Positions 1 through 5,430 of a stretch of DNA of 6,011 nucleotides are shown one piece after another; within the stretch, counting starts at the first letter, position 1, and each line of letters begins with the position of its first letter. The DNA comes from Vibrio madracius (lineage in GTDB: Bacteria; Pseudomonadota; Gammaproteobacteria; Enterobacterales; Vibrionaceae), in contig ASHK01000430.1 of the NCBI GenBank assembly GCA_000695745.1, positions 1 through 6,011 of the forward strand, read 5' to 3'. The notes beneath the pieces were generated by a model, which searched no databases, was not told the origin of the DNA, and worked only from the letters and a program-made list of their open reading frames with translations. The translations under genes were made by a program, and so were the position numbers.

Positions 1-177
1 GGTCAAACCATCCTTAAACCAGGCAGTCTGCATATCATGCTGCTAGACGTTGAAAAACCAATGAAGGAAGGCGAGACCATTAATGTTGAGCTGACCTTTG
101 CCAATGGTGAAGTTCAAGTATTGACCGTACCCGTGAAAAAAGTCATGTCAGGCATGAAAAAGCACGCACATCATTAA
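1..177 (+). CDS. PCu(A)C-family periplasmic copper chaperone, C-terminal part (5' truncated by window edge)
   Basis: The frame is open from base 1 and ends at TAA 175-177, giving the last 58 residues of a protein whose start lies outside the window. The piece begins GQTILKPGSLHIML, and the LKPG-x-x-HIM(L) stretch is the signature of the PCu(A)C (formerly DUF461) cupredoxin-like fold. His11 and Met13 of the fragment form the HxM half of the Cu(I) site; the other His and Met ligands would lie upstream. The following segment (KPMKEGETINVELTFANGEVQVLTVPVKKV) matches the closing beta strands, and the tail is His-rich (KKHAHH), possibly an extra metal-binding tail. In this family the protein carries copper in the periplasm, typically to the CuA site of cytochrome oxidase, often with a Sco protein. 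That role is known for the family and is not shown here. Family assignment is confident. Confidence 0.9.
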   Translation, partial: GQTILKPGSLHIMLLDVEKPMKEGETINVELTFANGEVQVLTVPVKKVMSGMKKHAHH

Positions 178-251
178 GCGACAAAACAAACGCCAAATCA
201 CTTACCGGCCAACTCTCACCGTCTTATTGAAAGTAGAAATGCCGTTTTAGC

Positions 252-319
252 CCGATAGGAATCCTCCTGCCCCAAGCGCTTTAGAGCAGCATTGGGGCAG
301 GAGGATTGGACCTTATCGG
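252..319. terminator. Long interrupted hairpin between convergent genes (possible bidirectional terminator)
   Basis: Bases 260-275 and 292-307 form a perfect 16-bp inverted repeat (core CCTCCTGCCCC / GGGGCAGGAGG). An outer stem follows: CCGATAGG at 252-259 pairs with CCTTATCGG at 311-319, with one bulged T at 313. The bases GGA (308-310) are unpaired on one side. The loop 276-291 can form a small inner stem (GCT/AGC). The element sits between two convergent genes and covers the stop codon of the leftward gene (313-315), so a role in 3'-end formation is the natural reading. No T-run follows it in either direction, so it is not a classical intrinsic terminator. It could also be an RNA-stabilising 3' structure or a dispersed palindromic repeat. 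Confidence 0.5.
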
Positions 320-753
320 TACTCGACAACATGAGCGACGTAGTCAGTAATTTCAATATCCCCAATACTATTTTGAAATAGATCAACAGAGAAAAACGTC
401 GGGTTATCTTTTGCCACTTGGCTTTCGATTTTCGCCAACAGTTTCTCAAAGTTCGCATCGCTATGTACGGTAAAGGTGTTCACTTTTTCTAAGTGATTGG
501 CCTTAGCTTGTTCGGCCGTCACATAAGTCTCAGAGTATTTGGCAGCGAGTTCTTCCACATGATCCGTGATGGTAAAGCCATGAACTGAGCGAGTCAGAAT
601 ATAGACATCATCCGATAATTTCACTTCTTGAATGCCTTCCAGCGCTGTGGCCATTTCTTGTTTGTTATGGTTTTCTTGTGACAAATGCTGTAACGACTCA
701 GCATAAACGCCAGATGAGAAAACAAATAGTATAGGGAGTAGATATTTATACAT
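313..753 (-). CDS. Exported protein of unknown function (146 aa)
   Basis: The ORF starts at an ATG (753-751) and ends at TAA (315-313). The first 18 residues, MYKYLLPILFVFSSGVYA, form a good Sec signal peptide with a hydrophobic core and a V-Y-A signal peptidase I site before ESL, so the mature protein (about 128 residues) is probably periplasmic or outside the cell. It has no cysteine and no lipobox. The mature part is rich in Glu, Lys, His and Asn. It contains a segment with helical character (about residues 64-116, HVEELAAKYSETYVTAEQAKANHLEKV onward) and ends in a beta-like tail (FFSVDLFQNSIGDIEITDYVAHVVEYR). A purine-rich AAGAGA lies about 7 bases before the ATG. I do not recognise the family. 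It faces away from the gad operon, so the two would have divergent promoters in 754-1322. Confidence 0.8.
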   Translation of the reverse strand: MYKYLLPILFVFSSGVYAESLQHLSQENHNKQEMATALEGIQEVKLSDDVYILTRSVHGFTITDHVEELAAKYSETYVTAEQAKANHLEKVNTFTVHSDANFEKLLAKIESQVAKDNPTFFSVDLFQNSIGDIEITDYVAHVVEYR

Positions 754-819
754 AATTACGTCTCTTGTTATTAATACACAATTATTATTAGCAACCTCTC
801 ACAATCATCATTCAAATAA

Positions 820-845
820 CATTGAATAGCGTTTAACTATCAATG
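820..845. promoter_or_regulatory. Imperfect inverted repeat upstream of the exported-protein gene (possible operator)
   Basis: CATTGAATAG (820-829) and CTATCAATG (837-845) are inverted copies around a 7-base spacer, differing by one extra A in the left arm. The site lies 67-92 bp upstream of the leftward gene's start codon, a usual place for a regulator binding site. Its right arm shares CTATCAA with the second inverted repeat at 889-917. No regulator can be named. Confidence 0.3.
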
Positions 846-888
846 CAATATTATTTAATTGACACTATAAAGTGGTGACCAATCAAAG

Positions 889-917
889 CTTGATAGATTG
901 AAAGCATCCCTATCAAG
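889..917. promoter_or_regulatory. Perfect 8-bp inverted repeat CTTGATAG / CTATCAAG
   Basis: CTTGATAG (889-896) and CTATCAAG (910-917) are exact inverted copies around a 13-base spacer. Together with the arm at 837-843 this gives three copies of CTATCAA (two on +, one on -) within about 80 bp of non-coding DNA. It could be an operator pair or a weak hairpin. Chance remains possible in AT-rich sequence. Confidence 0.3.
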
Positions 918-1202
918 TACTGGTTAAATATTGTGAGCGTTCTGTTTCTCCATTGAATCCTATGGCTATAAAATTTGCATAAAAACAATCTACCAACAAA
1001 ATTAAATCTTTGTTTTTAATGAACTTTCACTAAAATACGGGTAAAGACTATAAGCAGTTCGCTAAAACAGTCATTACCTCTCACCTAGCCTGAATGGTCA
1101 GCTCTCCTATCCAATAACAGAGTGGGAATATAAAGAAAAACATTAAAGCTAAACAAACATTAATGATTATGTAATTTAATTATTATCACCTTTTTATTTT
1201 CC

Positions 1203-1231
1203 ATTGATTCAATTGCCTCTTCAAATAGGCA
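1203..1231. promoter_or_regulatory. Two adjacent small palindromes upstream of gad (possible operator)
   Basis: ATTGA-T-TCAAT (1203-1213) is a perfect 11-bp palindrome. It abuts TGCCT (1214-1218), 8 bases, AGGCA (1227-1231), a second inverted repeat. They lie about 90-120 bp before the gad start codon, where a promoter and its operator would be expected. A weak sigma-70 pair can be drawn across them (TTGCCT 1213-1218, 17 bases, TTGTAT 1236-1241), but the -10 match is poor. Weak support. Confidence 0.22.
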
Positions 1232-1311
1232 TAGTTTGTATGAAATCAAAACTATTGCTTTATTAATCTCTTAATACAGCCATGTTGTGTAGAAAAAGAT
1301 AGAACAAACTT

Positions 1312-1315
1312 GGAG
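1312..1315 (+). promoter_or_regulatory. Shine-Dalgarno site of gad
   Basis: GGAG, preceded by TT, ends 7 bases before the ATG at 1323. It is a good ribosome binding site and it fixes the true start of the decarboxylase at 1323, although the frame from that ATG is lost after six codons. The downstream ATG at 1708, which opens the longest intact frame, has only the G-run before it and lies inside a conserved motif. Confidence 0.75.
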
Positions 1316-1335
1316 TCATATAATGTCCTTTGAAC

Positions 1336-1341
1336 AAAAAA
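1336..1341 (+). other. Frameshift site 1 in gad: A6 run where A7 is expected
   Basis: Codons CAA AAA ACA follow the start. Adding one A gives CAA AAA AAC ACA GCA, which joins MSFEQK to [14 protein letters not shown], the open conserved frame. Left as is, the start frame continues as non-homologous sequence to TAG at 1491-1493. The A-run could also allow -1 slippage on AAA, giving the same join. Confidence 0.8.
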
Positions 1342-1701
1342 CACAGCATCTATTGATGATGTATTTGCAGATGAATTACTCGATTCAACTATTGATAAAT
1401 ATACCTTCCCAACCGTTGAATCAAACCCTGACGCGGCGTATCAATTCGTTTCTGACGAGCTCATCCTCGATGGAAACTCTCGTCAAAACTTAGCTACGTT
1501 TTGCCAGACGTGGGTAGACGGTAATATTCATAAAATCATGGATGAATGTATCGACAAGAACATGATTGATAAAGACGAGTACCCTCAGACTGCTGAGATC
1601 GAGAATCGCTGTGTGCATATGCTGGCTGACCTTTGGAACGCTCCAAATCCGCATAACACAATAGGTTGCTCAACCACAGGTTCCAGTGAGGCTGCGATGT
1701 T

Positions 1702-1707
1702 GGGGGG
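1702..1707 (+). other. Frameshift site 2 in gad: G6 run where G7 is expected
   Basis: The conserved reading is ...[16 protein letters not shown]. Here TTG GGG GGA TGG CAA TGA ends the frame at once; one more G gives TTG GGG GGG ATG GCA ATG. The heptamer G GGG GGA, in the incoming frame, also has the X-XXY-YYZ form that permits -1 ribosomal slippage onto exactly the conserved frame. Confidence 0.85.
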
Positions 1708-2720
1708 ATGGCAATGAAATGGCGCTGGCGTGAAAAACGTCGCCAAGCAGGTAAATCTACAGACAAACCCAACCTAATCTGTGGTCCGGTACAAGTTTGC
1801 TGGCACAAATTCGCCAAATATTGGGATATTGAATTGCGTGAGATTCCCATGGAAGGCGACCGTCTACTGATGACTCCGCAAGAGGTACTCGCGCGTGTTG
1901 ATGAAAACACTATTGGTGTCGTACCAACTTTGGGGGTAACTTTTACTTGTCAGTATGAACCTGTGAAAGCAATCGCAGACGCCCTAGACCAGTTACAACA
2001 GACAACAGGGCTTGATATTCCTATCCACGTTGATGGTGCGAGTGGCGCGTTCATTGCCCCTTTTTGCGAGCCAGAACTTGAATGGGATTTTCGCATCCCA
2101 CGAGTGAAATCCATTAATGCTTCAGGTCATAAATTCGGCCTAGCGCCATTAGGCGTAGGTTGGGTCGTGTTTCGTGAGGCCAACGACCTACCTGAAGATC
2201 TCATTTTCCGCGTGAACTACCTTGGTGGTGATATGCCAACGTTCGCTCTGAATTTTTCTCGTCCAGGTGGCCAGATCGTCGCCCAGTACTACAATTTTTT
2301 GCGTCTTGGTAAAGAGGGTTACAAACGCATTCACGACGCGTGTTATCGCTCTGCACAATACTTAGCAGATGAGGTAAACAAAATGGGACTCTTTGACATT
2401 ATCTACGATGGTCGTGGTGGTATCCCTGCGATGAGTTTTAGCCTAAAGAAAGGAATAGACACTGGCTTTAACCTGTTTGATCTTAGTGATGCGATCCGTG
2501 CCCGCGGTTGGCAAATCGCTGCCTATTCCATGCCTTCCAATCGAGAAGATTTGGTCATCATGCGCATTTTAGTACGCCACGGTGTCAGTCACGACATGGT
2601 TGATCTTCTGGTTCAAGATCTAAAACGCACCATCGACAAATTCGGCAAGTTCCCCGTCGTAAATTCTGTGGATGAGGCCAATTCTCGAACGTTTAATCAC
2701 AGCTAACTGCAATGCAATCA

Positions 2721-2740
2721 TAGGCTAGAGATCTAGCCTA
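2721..2740 (+). terminator. Hairpin after gad (weak terminator or attenuator)
   Basis: TAGGCTAG (2721-2728) and CTAGCCTA (2733-2740) form a perfect 8-bp stem with the loop AGAT, starting 15 nt after the gad stop. Only a broken pyrimidine stretch (ATCCTTCT) follows, so complete termination is unlikely. It may trim or stabilise the gad mRNA end, or reduce expression of the downstream transporter relative to the enzyme. Confidence 0.4.
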
Positions 2741-2850
2741 ATCCTTCTAATCACAACTATTTTTCGACGCACCACGCTTCTCCAAGTAGAGGCGAGCGAT
2801 CTTCATGATCGAAGGGGCGTATTTAGGAATCGATTTAATCAGAGGTAAAC

Positions 2851-3081
2851 ATGGCCGCGACTCAGAAGCCGTCTGCTTCCATCTTCATCAAATACTTATG
2901 TTTAAGCCTATTAGCTGTTTTCATGCTAGTAGGTAATATTACCAGCGAGCCTTCCCAAGGTATCTCGCGCCTCAATGTATTCACGAAAGCTCAAGCTCAT
3001 GAGCAAATCAATAGCGATAAACAGACTGCCAGCACATCGGCAATCATCGAGCTTCGAAACCGCCACAGCCTATATGGGTAG
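2851..3081 (+). CDS. Small single-span membrane or exported protein of unknown family (76 aa)
   Basis: ATG 2851 is preceded by a good ribosome binding site, AGAGGT at 2841-2846, and the frame ends at TAG 3079-3081, 5 nt before the antiporter start. Residues 11-31 (IFIKYLCLSLLAVFMLVGNIT) form one hydrophobic segment with a Lys on its N-terminal side. It is either a signal anchor leaving about 45 polar residues outside or a signal peptide. The rest is hydrophilic (FTKAQAHEQINSDKQTASTSAIIELRNRHSLYG) with no motif I recognise. The position between the decarboxylase and its likely transporter, with tight spacing to the latter, suggests a small accessory subunit or a leader that couples translation to the antiporter. 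Function is unknown; the good start signal and operon placement support a real gene. Confidence 0.65.
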   Translation: MAATQKPSASIFIKYLCLSLLAVFMLVGNITSEPSQGISRLNVFTKAQAHEQINSDKQTASTSAIIELRNRHSLYG

Positions 3082-3086
3082 TAACA

Positions 3087-4739
3087 ATGCTGCGCGAGCA
3101 CCCCACTCTGGCTATCTTTATCACACTGGGCATCGGTTATTGGTTAGGTGCGCTCAAATTTGGTCACTTCAGCCTAGGAGCCGTAACGGGAACCTTGATT
3201 GCGGGAGTGCTAATTGGCCAACTTGACATTGCTATCTCATCACAAGTCAAATCGATGTTCTTCACTATGTTCCTATTCGCTGTCGGCTATGGCGTAGGTC
3301 CACAATTTGTTCGAGGTATCGCTAAAAACGGTGCGCCACAAGCCATATTCGCTGTTGTTATTTCCGTTCTCTGTTTCGCGGTAACCTATGCTGGAGCTAA
3401 AATAGCTGGTTATGATGTTGGTCTTGCCGCTGGCCTGTGGGCGGGCGCACAAACCATTTCCGCATCGATAGGTCTAGCGACCGATGCGATAAACTCTAGT
3501 GGAATGAGTAATGCCAAAACACTACTCGACCAAATTCCTGTCGCTTATGCCATCTGCTACCTATTCGGAACGATAGGAACAGGCATGATCTTGGCCTATG
3601 TTGGTCCAACACTTATTGGCGCAAATCTCGAAGAAGCATGCAAAGATTACGAAAAAGAGATGTCGAAGGGTACACCAGAAGAGGGCATTTCTCGTGTGTG
3701 GCATCGATCTGAAACCCGCACGTATCAATTGTCAGATGCAGTTGCTGGGACAACCGTCGCTCACTTCGAATCACAGCATCACTCTGAACGTTTATTCATT
3801 GAGAAAATCAAACGCCAAGGTCAAATCCTTGATGTTGAACCAACGATGACGCTGGCAGCAAAAGACTTAGTCGCCCTTACTGGACATACTGATGCACTAG
3901 TTCATGCGCAGCAATACCTAACCGAAGTCGCCGATCAAGACCTAGACAACATCCCATTAGAAACCGTCGATCTTGTCGTGACTAACAAGCAATTTGCAAA
4001 CCGCACGTTAGTATCGCTGGCAAGTGAAGACTACACCCGTGGTGTTTTCCTCAATAAGATTACCCGTGGTGCAGCTAGCCAAGAAGTCCCTATGCTCGCT
4101 CAAACTGAGATTCATCGAGGTGACGTTCTTAGTATTACCGGTACGAAGTTGCATACGACACGCCTAGAAAAAGAAATTGGCCATGTTGACCGTACAACCT
4201 CGCAAACCGATATGGTTTGGGTCGGCTTGTTCATTGTTATTTTCGGCTTAATTGGGGCACTGTCTGTCAATGTCGGCGGAGTTCCTGTTACATTATCCGT
4301 ATCTGGCGGGGTACTAATAGGCGGTCTAGTTCTGGGTTGGCTACGTTCCATTCATCCAACATTCGCTCGTCTTCCAGAACCAACACAATGGTTTATGAAT
4401 TCGATTGGCTTGAACGTGTTTATCGCTATCGTTGGCATATCAGCCGGTCCTGGTTTTGTCTCTGGCCTCAAAAACGTCGGACCGGAACTGTTTTTGATTG
4501 GCGCAGCAGCCACATCAATTCCAATGCTGCTTGCACCACTGATCGGAAAATATGTATTTAAATTCCATCCAGCAATCAATCTAGGCATCTGTGGTGGCGC
4601 ACGTACCAGTACCGCTTCTGTTGCAATGGTGGGCGAAAAAGCAAAAAGCAACATTCCTATGCTTGGTTACACCGTACCCTATGCAGTTTCCAATACGTTA
4701 CTTACACTCATGGGCATGTTCATGGTCCTATTCTATTAG
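3087..4739 (+). CDS. aspT: AspT/AAEx-family amino-acid antiporter, probable glutamate/GABA exchanger
   Basis: This 550-residue inner-membrane protein has the aspartate:alanine exchanger layout: a membrane half (about 7-175), a cytoplasmic middle with two TrkA-C/RCK-C-like repeats (about 205-370, each ending in a GD/KD-x-L-x-x-TG-type strand: KDLVALTG, GDVLSITG), and a second membrane half (about 376-549). The family's internal duplication is visible: GYGVGPQFVRGIAKNG (67-82) versus GISAGPGFVSGLKNVG (450-465), and GLWAGAQTISASIGLATDAI (116-135) versus GICGGARTSTASVAMVGEKA (500-519). Tetragenococcus AspT exchanges aspartate for alanine beside an aspartate decarboxylase. Here the neighbour is a glutamate decarboxylase, so glutamate/GABA exchange is inferred. 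The start MLREHPTLAIFITLGIGYWLG is typical of the family. Only a weak GGGT precedes the ATG, and the upstream stop is 5 nt away, so translation may depend on the preceding small gene. The gene symbol is by family only; the substrate is not proven. Confidence 0.88.
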   Translation: MLREHPTLAIFITLGIGYWLGALKFGHFSLGAVTGTLIAGVLIGQLDIAISSQVKSMFFTMFLFAVGYGVGPQFVRGIAKNGAPQAIFAVVISVLCFAVTYAGAKIAGYDVGLAAGLWAGAQTISASIGLATDAINSSGMSNAKTLLDQIPVAYAICYLFGTIGTGMILAYVGPTLIGANLEEACKDYEKEMSKGTPEEGISRVWHRSETRTYQLSDAVAGTTVAHFESQHHSERLFIEKIKRQGQILDVEPTMTLAAKDLVALTGHTDALVHAQQYLTEVADQDLDNIPLETVDLVVTNKQFANRTLVSLASEDYTRGVFLNKITRGAASQEVPMLAQTEIHRGDVLSITGTKLHTTRLEKEIGHVDRTTSQTDMVWVGLFIVIFGLIGALSVNVGGVPVTLSVSGGVLIGGLVLGWLRSIHPTFARLPEPTQWFMNSIGLNVFIAIVGISAGPGFVSGLKNVGPELFLIGAAATSIPMLLAPLIGKYVFKFHPAINLGICGGARTSTASVAMVGEKAKSNIPMLGYTVPYAVSNTLLTLMGMFMVLFY

Positions 4740-4768
4740 GCTAATTTCTAGTCACGACGCAAAGATTC

Positions 4769-4798
4769 AAGCTCCTTACTAATCTAAGGAGCTTTTTT
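4769..4798 (+). terminator. Intrinsic terminator of the gad-aspT operon
   Basis: AAGCTCCTTA (4769-4778) and TAAGGAGCTT (4785-4794) form a perfect 10-bp stem around the loop CTAATC, followed directly by TTTT. It lies 30 nt after the antiporter stop. This is a textbook rho-independent terminator closing the operon. Confidence 0.92.
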
Positions 4799-4869
4799 AT
4801 TATTTGCTTTATATTTATCGGTCAAAGAAAATACCGTTCCCGCTGGCAAACCACTGAAATAAAAGTCTT

Positions 4870-4899
4870 TATTCAAATCATAAAAAATTAAAATACAAT
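4870..4899 (+). promoter_or_regulatory. Possible promoter of the outer-membrane protein pair
   Basis: TACAAT (4894-4899) matches the -10 consensus at 5 of 6 bases. The -35 candidate, TATTCA (4870-4875) with an 18-base spacer, is weak. The sequence is very A/T-rich, with T-runs downstream (4906-4924). A second -10-like GATAAT at 4965-4970 would start transcription too close to the GTG start to leave a ribosome binding site. A promoter is needed here because a strong terminator precedes it, but its exact place is uncertain. Confidence 0.3.
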
Positions 4900-4986
4900 T
4901 AATTTTATTTTTTTCGTCTTTTTTCTTGAATTCCAATATCCACTGACCCTACCTAGTAATTGTCGATAATTGAATAGGTATTTAAA

Positions 4987-5385
4987 GTGAAGAAAACAGC
5001 GCTAACTCTGTTACTGATTACACCAATGATCAGCCAGGCTAATACAGGAAAAAAAGTAGGTGTCGGTTTGGCATTCGATCAAGGACTGAGTGTAGTTGTC
5101 GATTACAATCAACAAGTTAAGTTCATTGCGGGTGACAATGGCCTAGCTTTGGACTACTCATTTTTAAAAGGAAATCTTTCAGCTGACACGCCTTTACGTT
5201 GGTATGTTGCTGGCGGTGCTTATTATGACTGGAATAATGATTTTGGTGTTCGAGTCCCTATTGGCGTCAATTTAAACTTTGCTCAGGATTGGAATTTATA
5301 TGCTCAAGTCCACCCTGAATTAAACATTAACCACGGATTAGACCTTGATATTGGCGCTGCACTTGGTGTCACTTACAGCTTCTAA
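4987..5385 (+). CDS. Small outer-membrane beta-barrel protein, GTG start (132 aa)
   Basis: The start is GTG 4987, chosen because it begins a complete signal peptide (MKKTALTLLLITPMISQA, cut before NTG) and has TAGGT at 4975-4979 at suitable spacing. The next in-frame ATG lies inside the signal peptide. The mature part (about 114 residues) alternates polar and non-polar residues with many Gly, Tyr, Trp and Asn: KKVGVGLAF, LSVVVDYN, LRWYVAGGAYYDW, FGVRVPIGVNLNF, WNLYAQVHPELNI, LDLDIGAALGVTYSF. It ends in Phe, the usual C-terminal signal for BAM-dependent insertion. This indicates an outer-membrane barrel or a porin-like fold. It is short for an eight-stranded barrel (OmpX is about 148 mature residues), so the strand number is unclear. 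It is probably co-transcribed with the barrel gene 45 nt downstream. No specific role can be given. Confidence 0.85.
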   Translation: MKKTALTLLLITPMISQANTGKKVGVGLAFDQGLSVVVDYNQQVKFIAGDNGLALDYSFLKGNLSADTPLRWYVAGGAYYDWNNDFGVRVPIGVNLNFAQDWNLYAQVHPELNINHGLDLDIGAALGVTYSF

Positions 5386-5430
5386 TTTTTATCAACAACA
5401 CTGACTATTTAACAAACAGAGAAATTTATT

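Larger units (their letters stand above)
754..1322. other. Long AT-rich intergenic region with no gene seen; divergent control region
   Basis: About 570 bp separate the start of the leftward exported-protein gene from the gad start. I find no credible ORF with a ribosome binding site, no tRNA-like cloverleaf and no riboswitch I recognise. The region is clearly more AT-rich than its flanks and holds several short inverted repeats (820-845, 889-917, 1203-1213, 1214-1231). A possible promoter core is TATAAA at 967-972, preceded by TGGC, with only a weak -35 match near 943-948. The space is long for simple promoters, so an extended gad control region, AT-rich silencing (H-NS-like), or an unrecognised small RNA are all possible. 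These are inferences. Confidence 0.6.
1323..2706 (+). pseudogene. gadB: Glutamate decarboxylase (PLP, group II), interrupted by two -1 frameshifts
   Basis: Read as one gene with two single-base losses restored, this encodes 461 residues, close to the 466 of E. coli GadB: L-glutamate + H+ -> GABA + CO2. From ATG 1323 the frame gives MSFEQK, then shifts in an A-run (1336-1341) to NTASIDDVF. That frame runs through [16 protein letters not shown] and [14 protein letters not shown] second shift in a G-run (1702-1707) leads to MAMKWRW and the intact 1708-2706 stretch (332 codons). Repaired-numbering landmarks are HVDGASG with the PLP-ring Asp at about 238, and [10 protein letters not shown] with the Schiff-base Lys at about 271 (codon 2131-2133). 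The C-terminus FNHS keeps the penultimate His that in E. coli GadB (His465) closes the active site at neutral pH. All catalytic motifs are preserved, so the breaks are recent, sequencing errors, or bypassed by slippage. As written, the 1708 fragment lacks 129 N-terminal residues and should be inactive. Confidence 0.9.

Noticed and set aside
252..319. Integron attC site
   Set aside because: The one-sided unpaired bases look similar, but there are no RYYYAAC/GTTRRRY core sites at the ends and no cassette structure around it.
859..864. Perfect -35 hexamer TTGACA
   Set aside because: No acceptable -10 hexamer lies 15-19 bases downstream on the plus strand, and gad starts over 450 bp away.
1002..1021. 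E. coli-type GAD box (GadE/GadX site) upstream of gad
   Set aside because: Only 12 of 20 positions agree with the remembered consensus, most of them T's in T-rich DNA, so this is at chance level.
1323..1493. A 56-codon peptide in the unshifted frame from the gad start
   Set aside because: After MSFEQK it has no resemblance to Gad, while the overlapping +2 frame carries clear conserved Gad sequence.
1536..1910. Minus-strand frame of 124 codons inside gad
   Set aside because: It lies antisense to strongly conserved Gad coding sequence and has low-complexity, Arg/Ser-rich content typical of a shadow frame.
1708..2706. The 332-codon frame as a complete gene starting at ATG 1708
   Set aside because: Conserved Gad sequence continues upstream in another frame, the ATG is an internal Met of the conserved MLGGMAMKW motif, and no proper ribosome binding site precedes it.
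2975..3226. 83-codon plus-strand frame overlapping the small gene and the antiporter
   Set aside because: It overlaps two better-supported genes, has no ribosome binding site of note and shows no protein-like pattern.
4112..4654. Minus-strand frames inside the antiporter gene
   Set aside because: They are antisense to conserved membrane segments of the antiporter and Pro/Thr-rich, so shadow frames.
4969..4977. ATTGAATAG shared with 821-829, as a common operator
   Set aside because: It is a single 9-base match in AT-rich DNA, without the inverted arm that accompanies the first copy.
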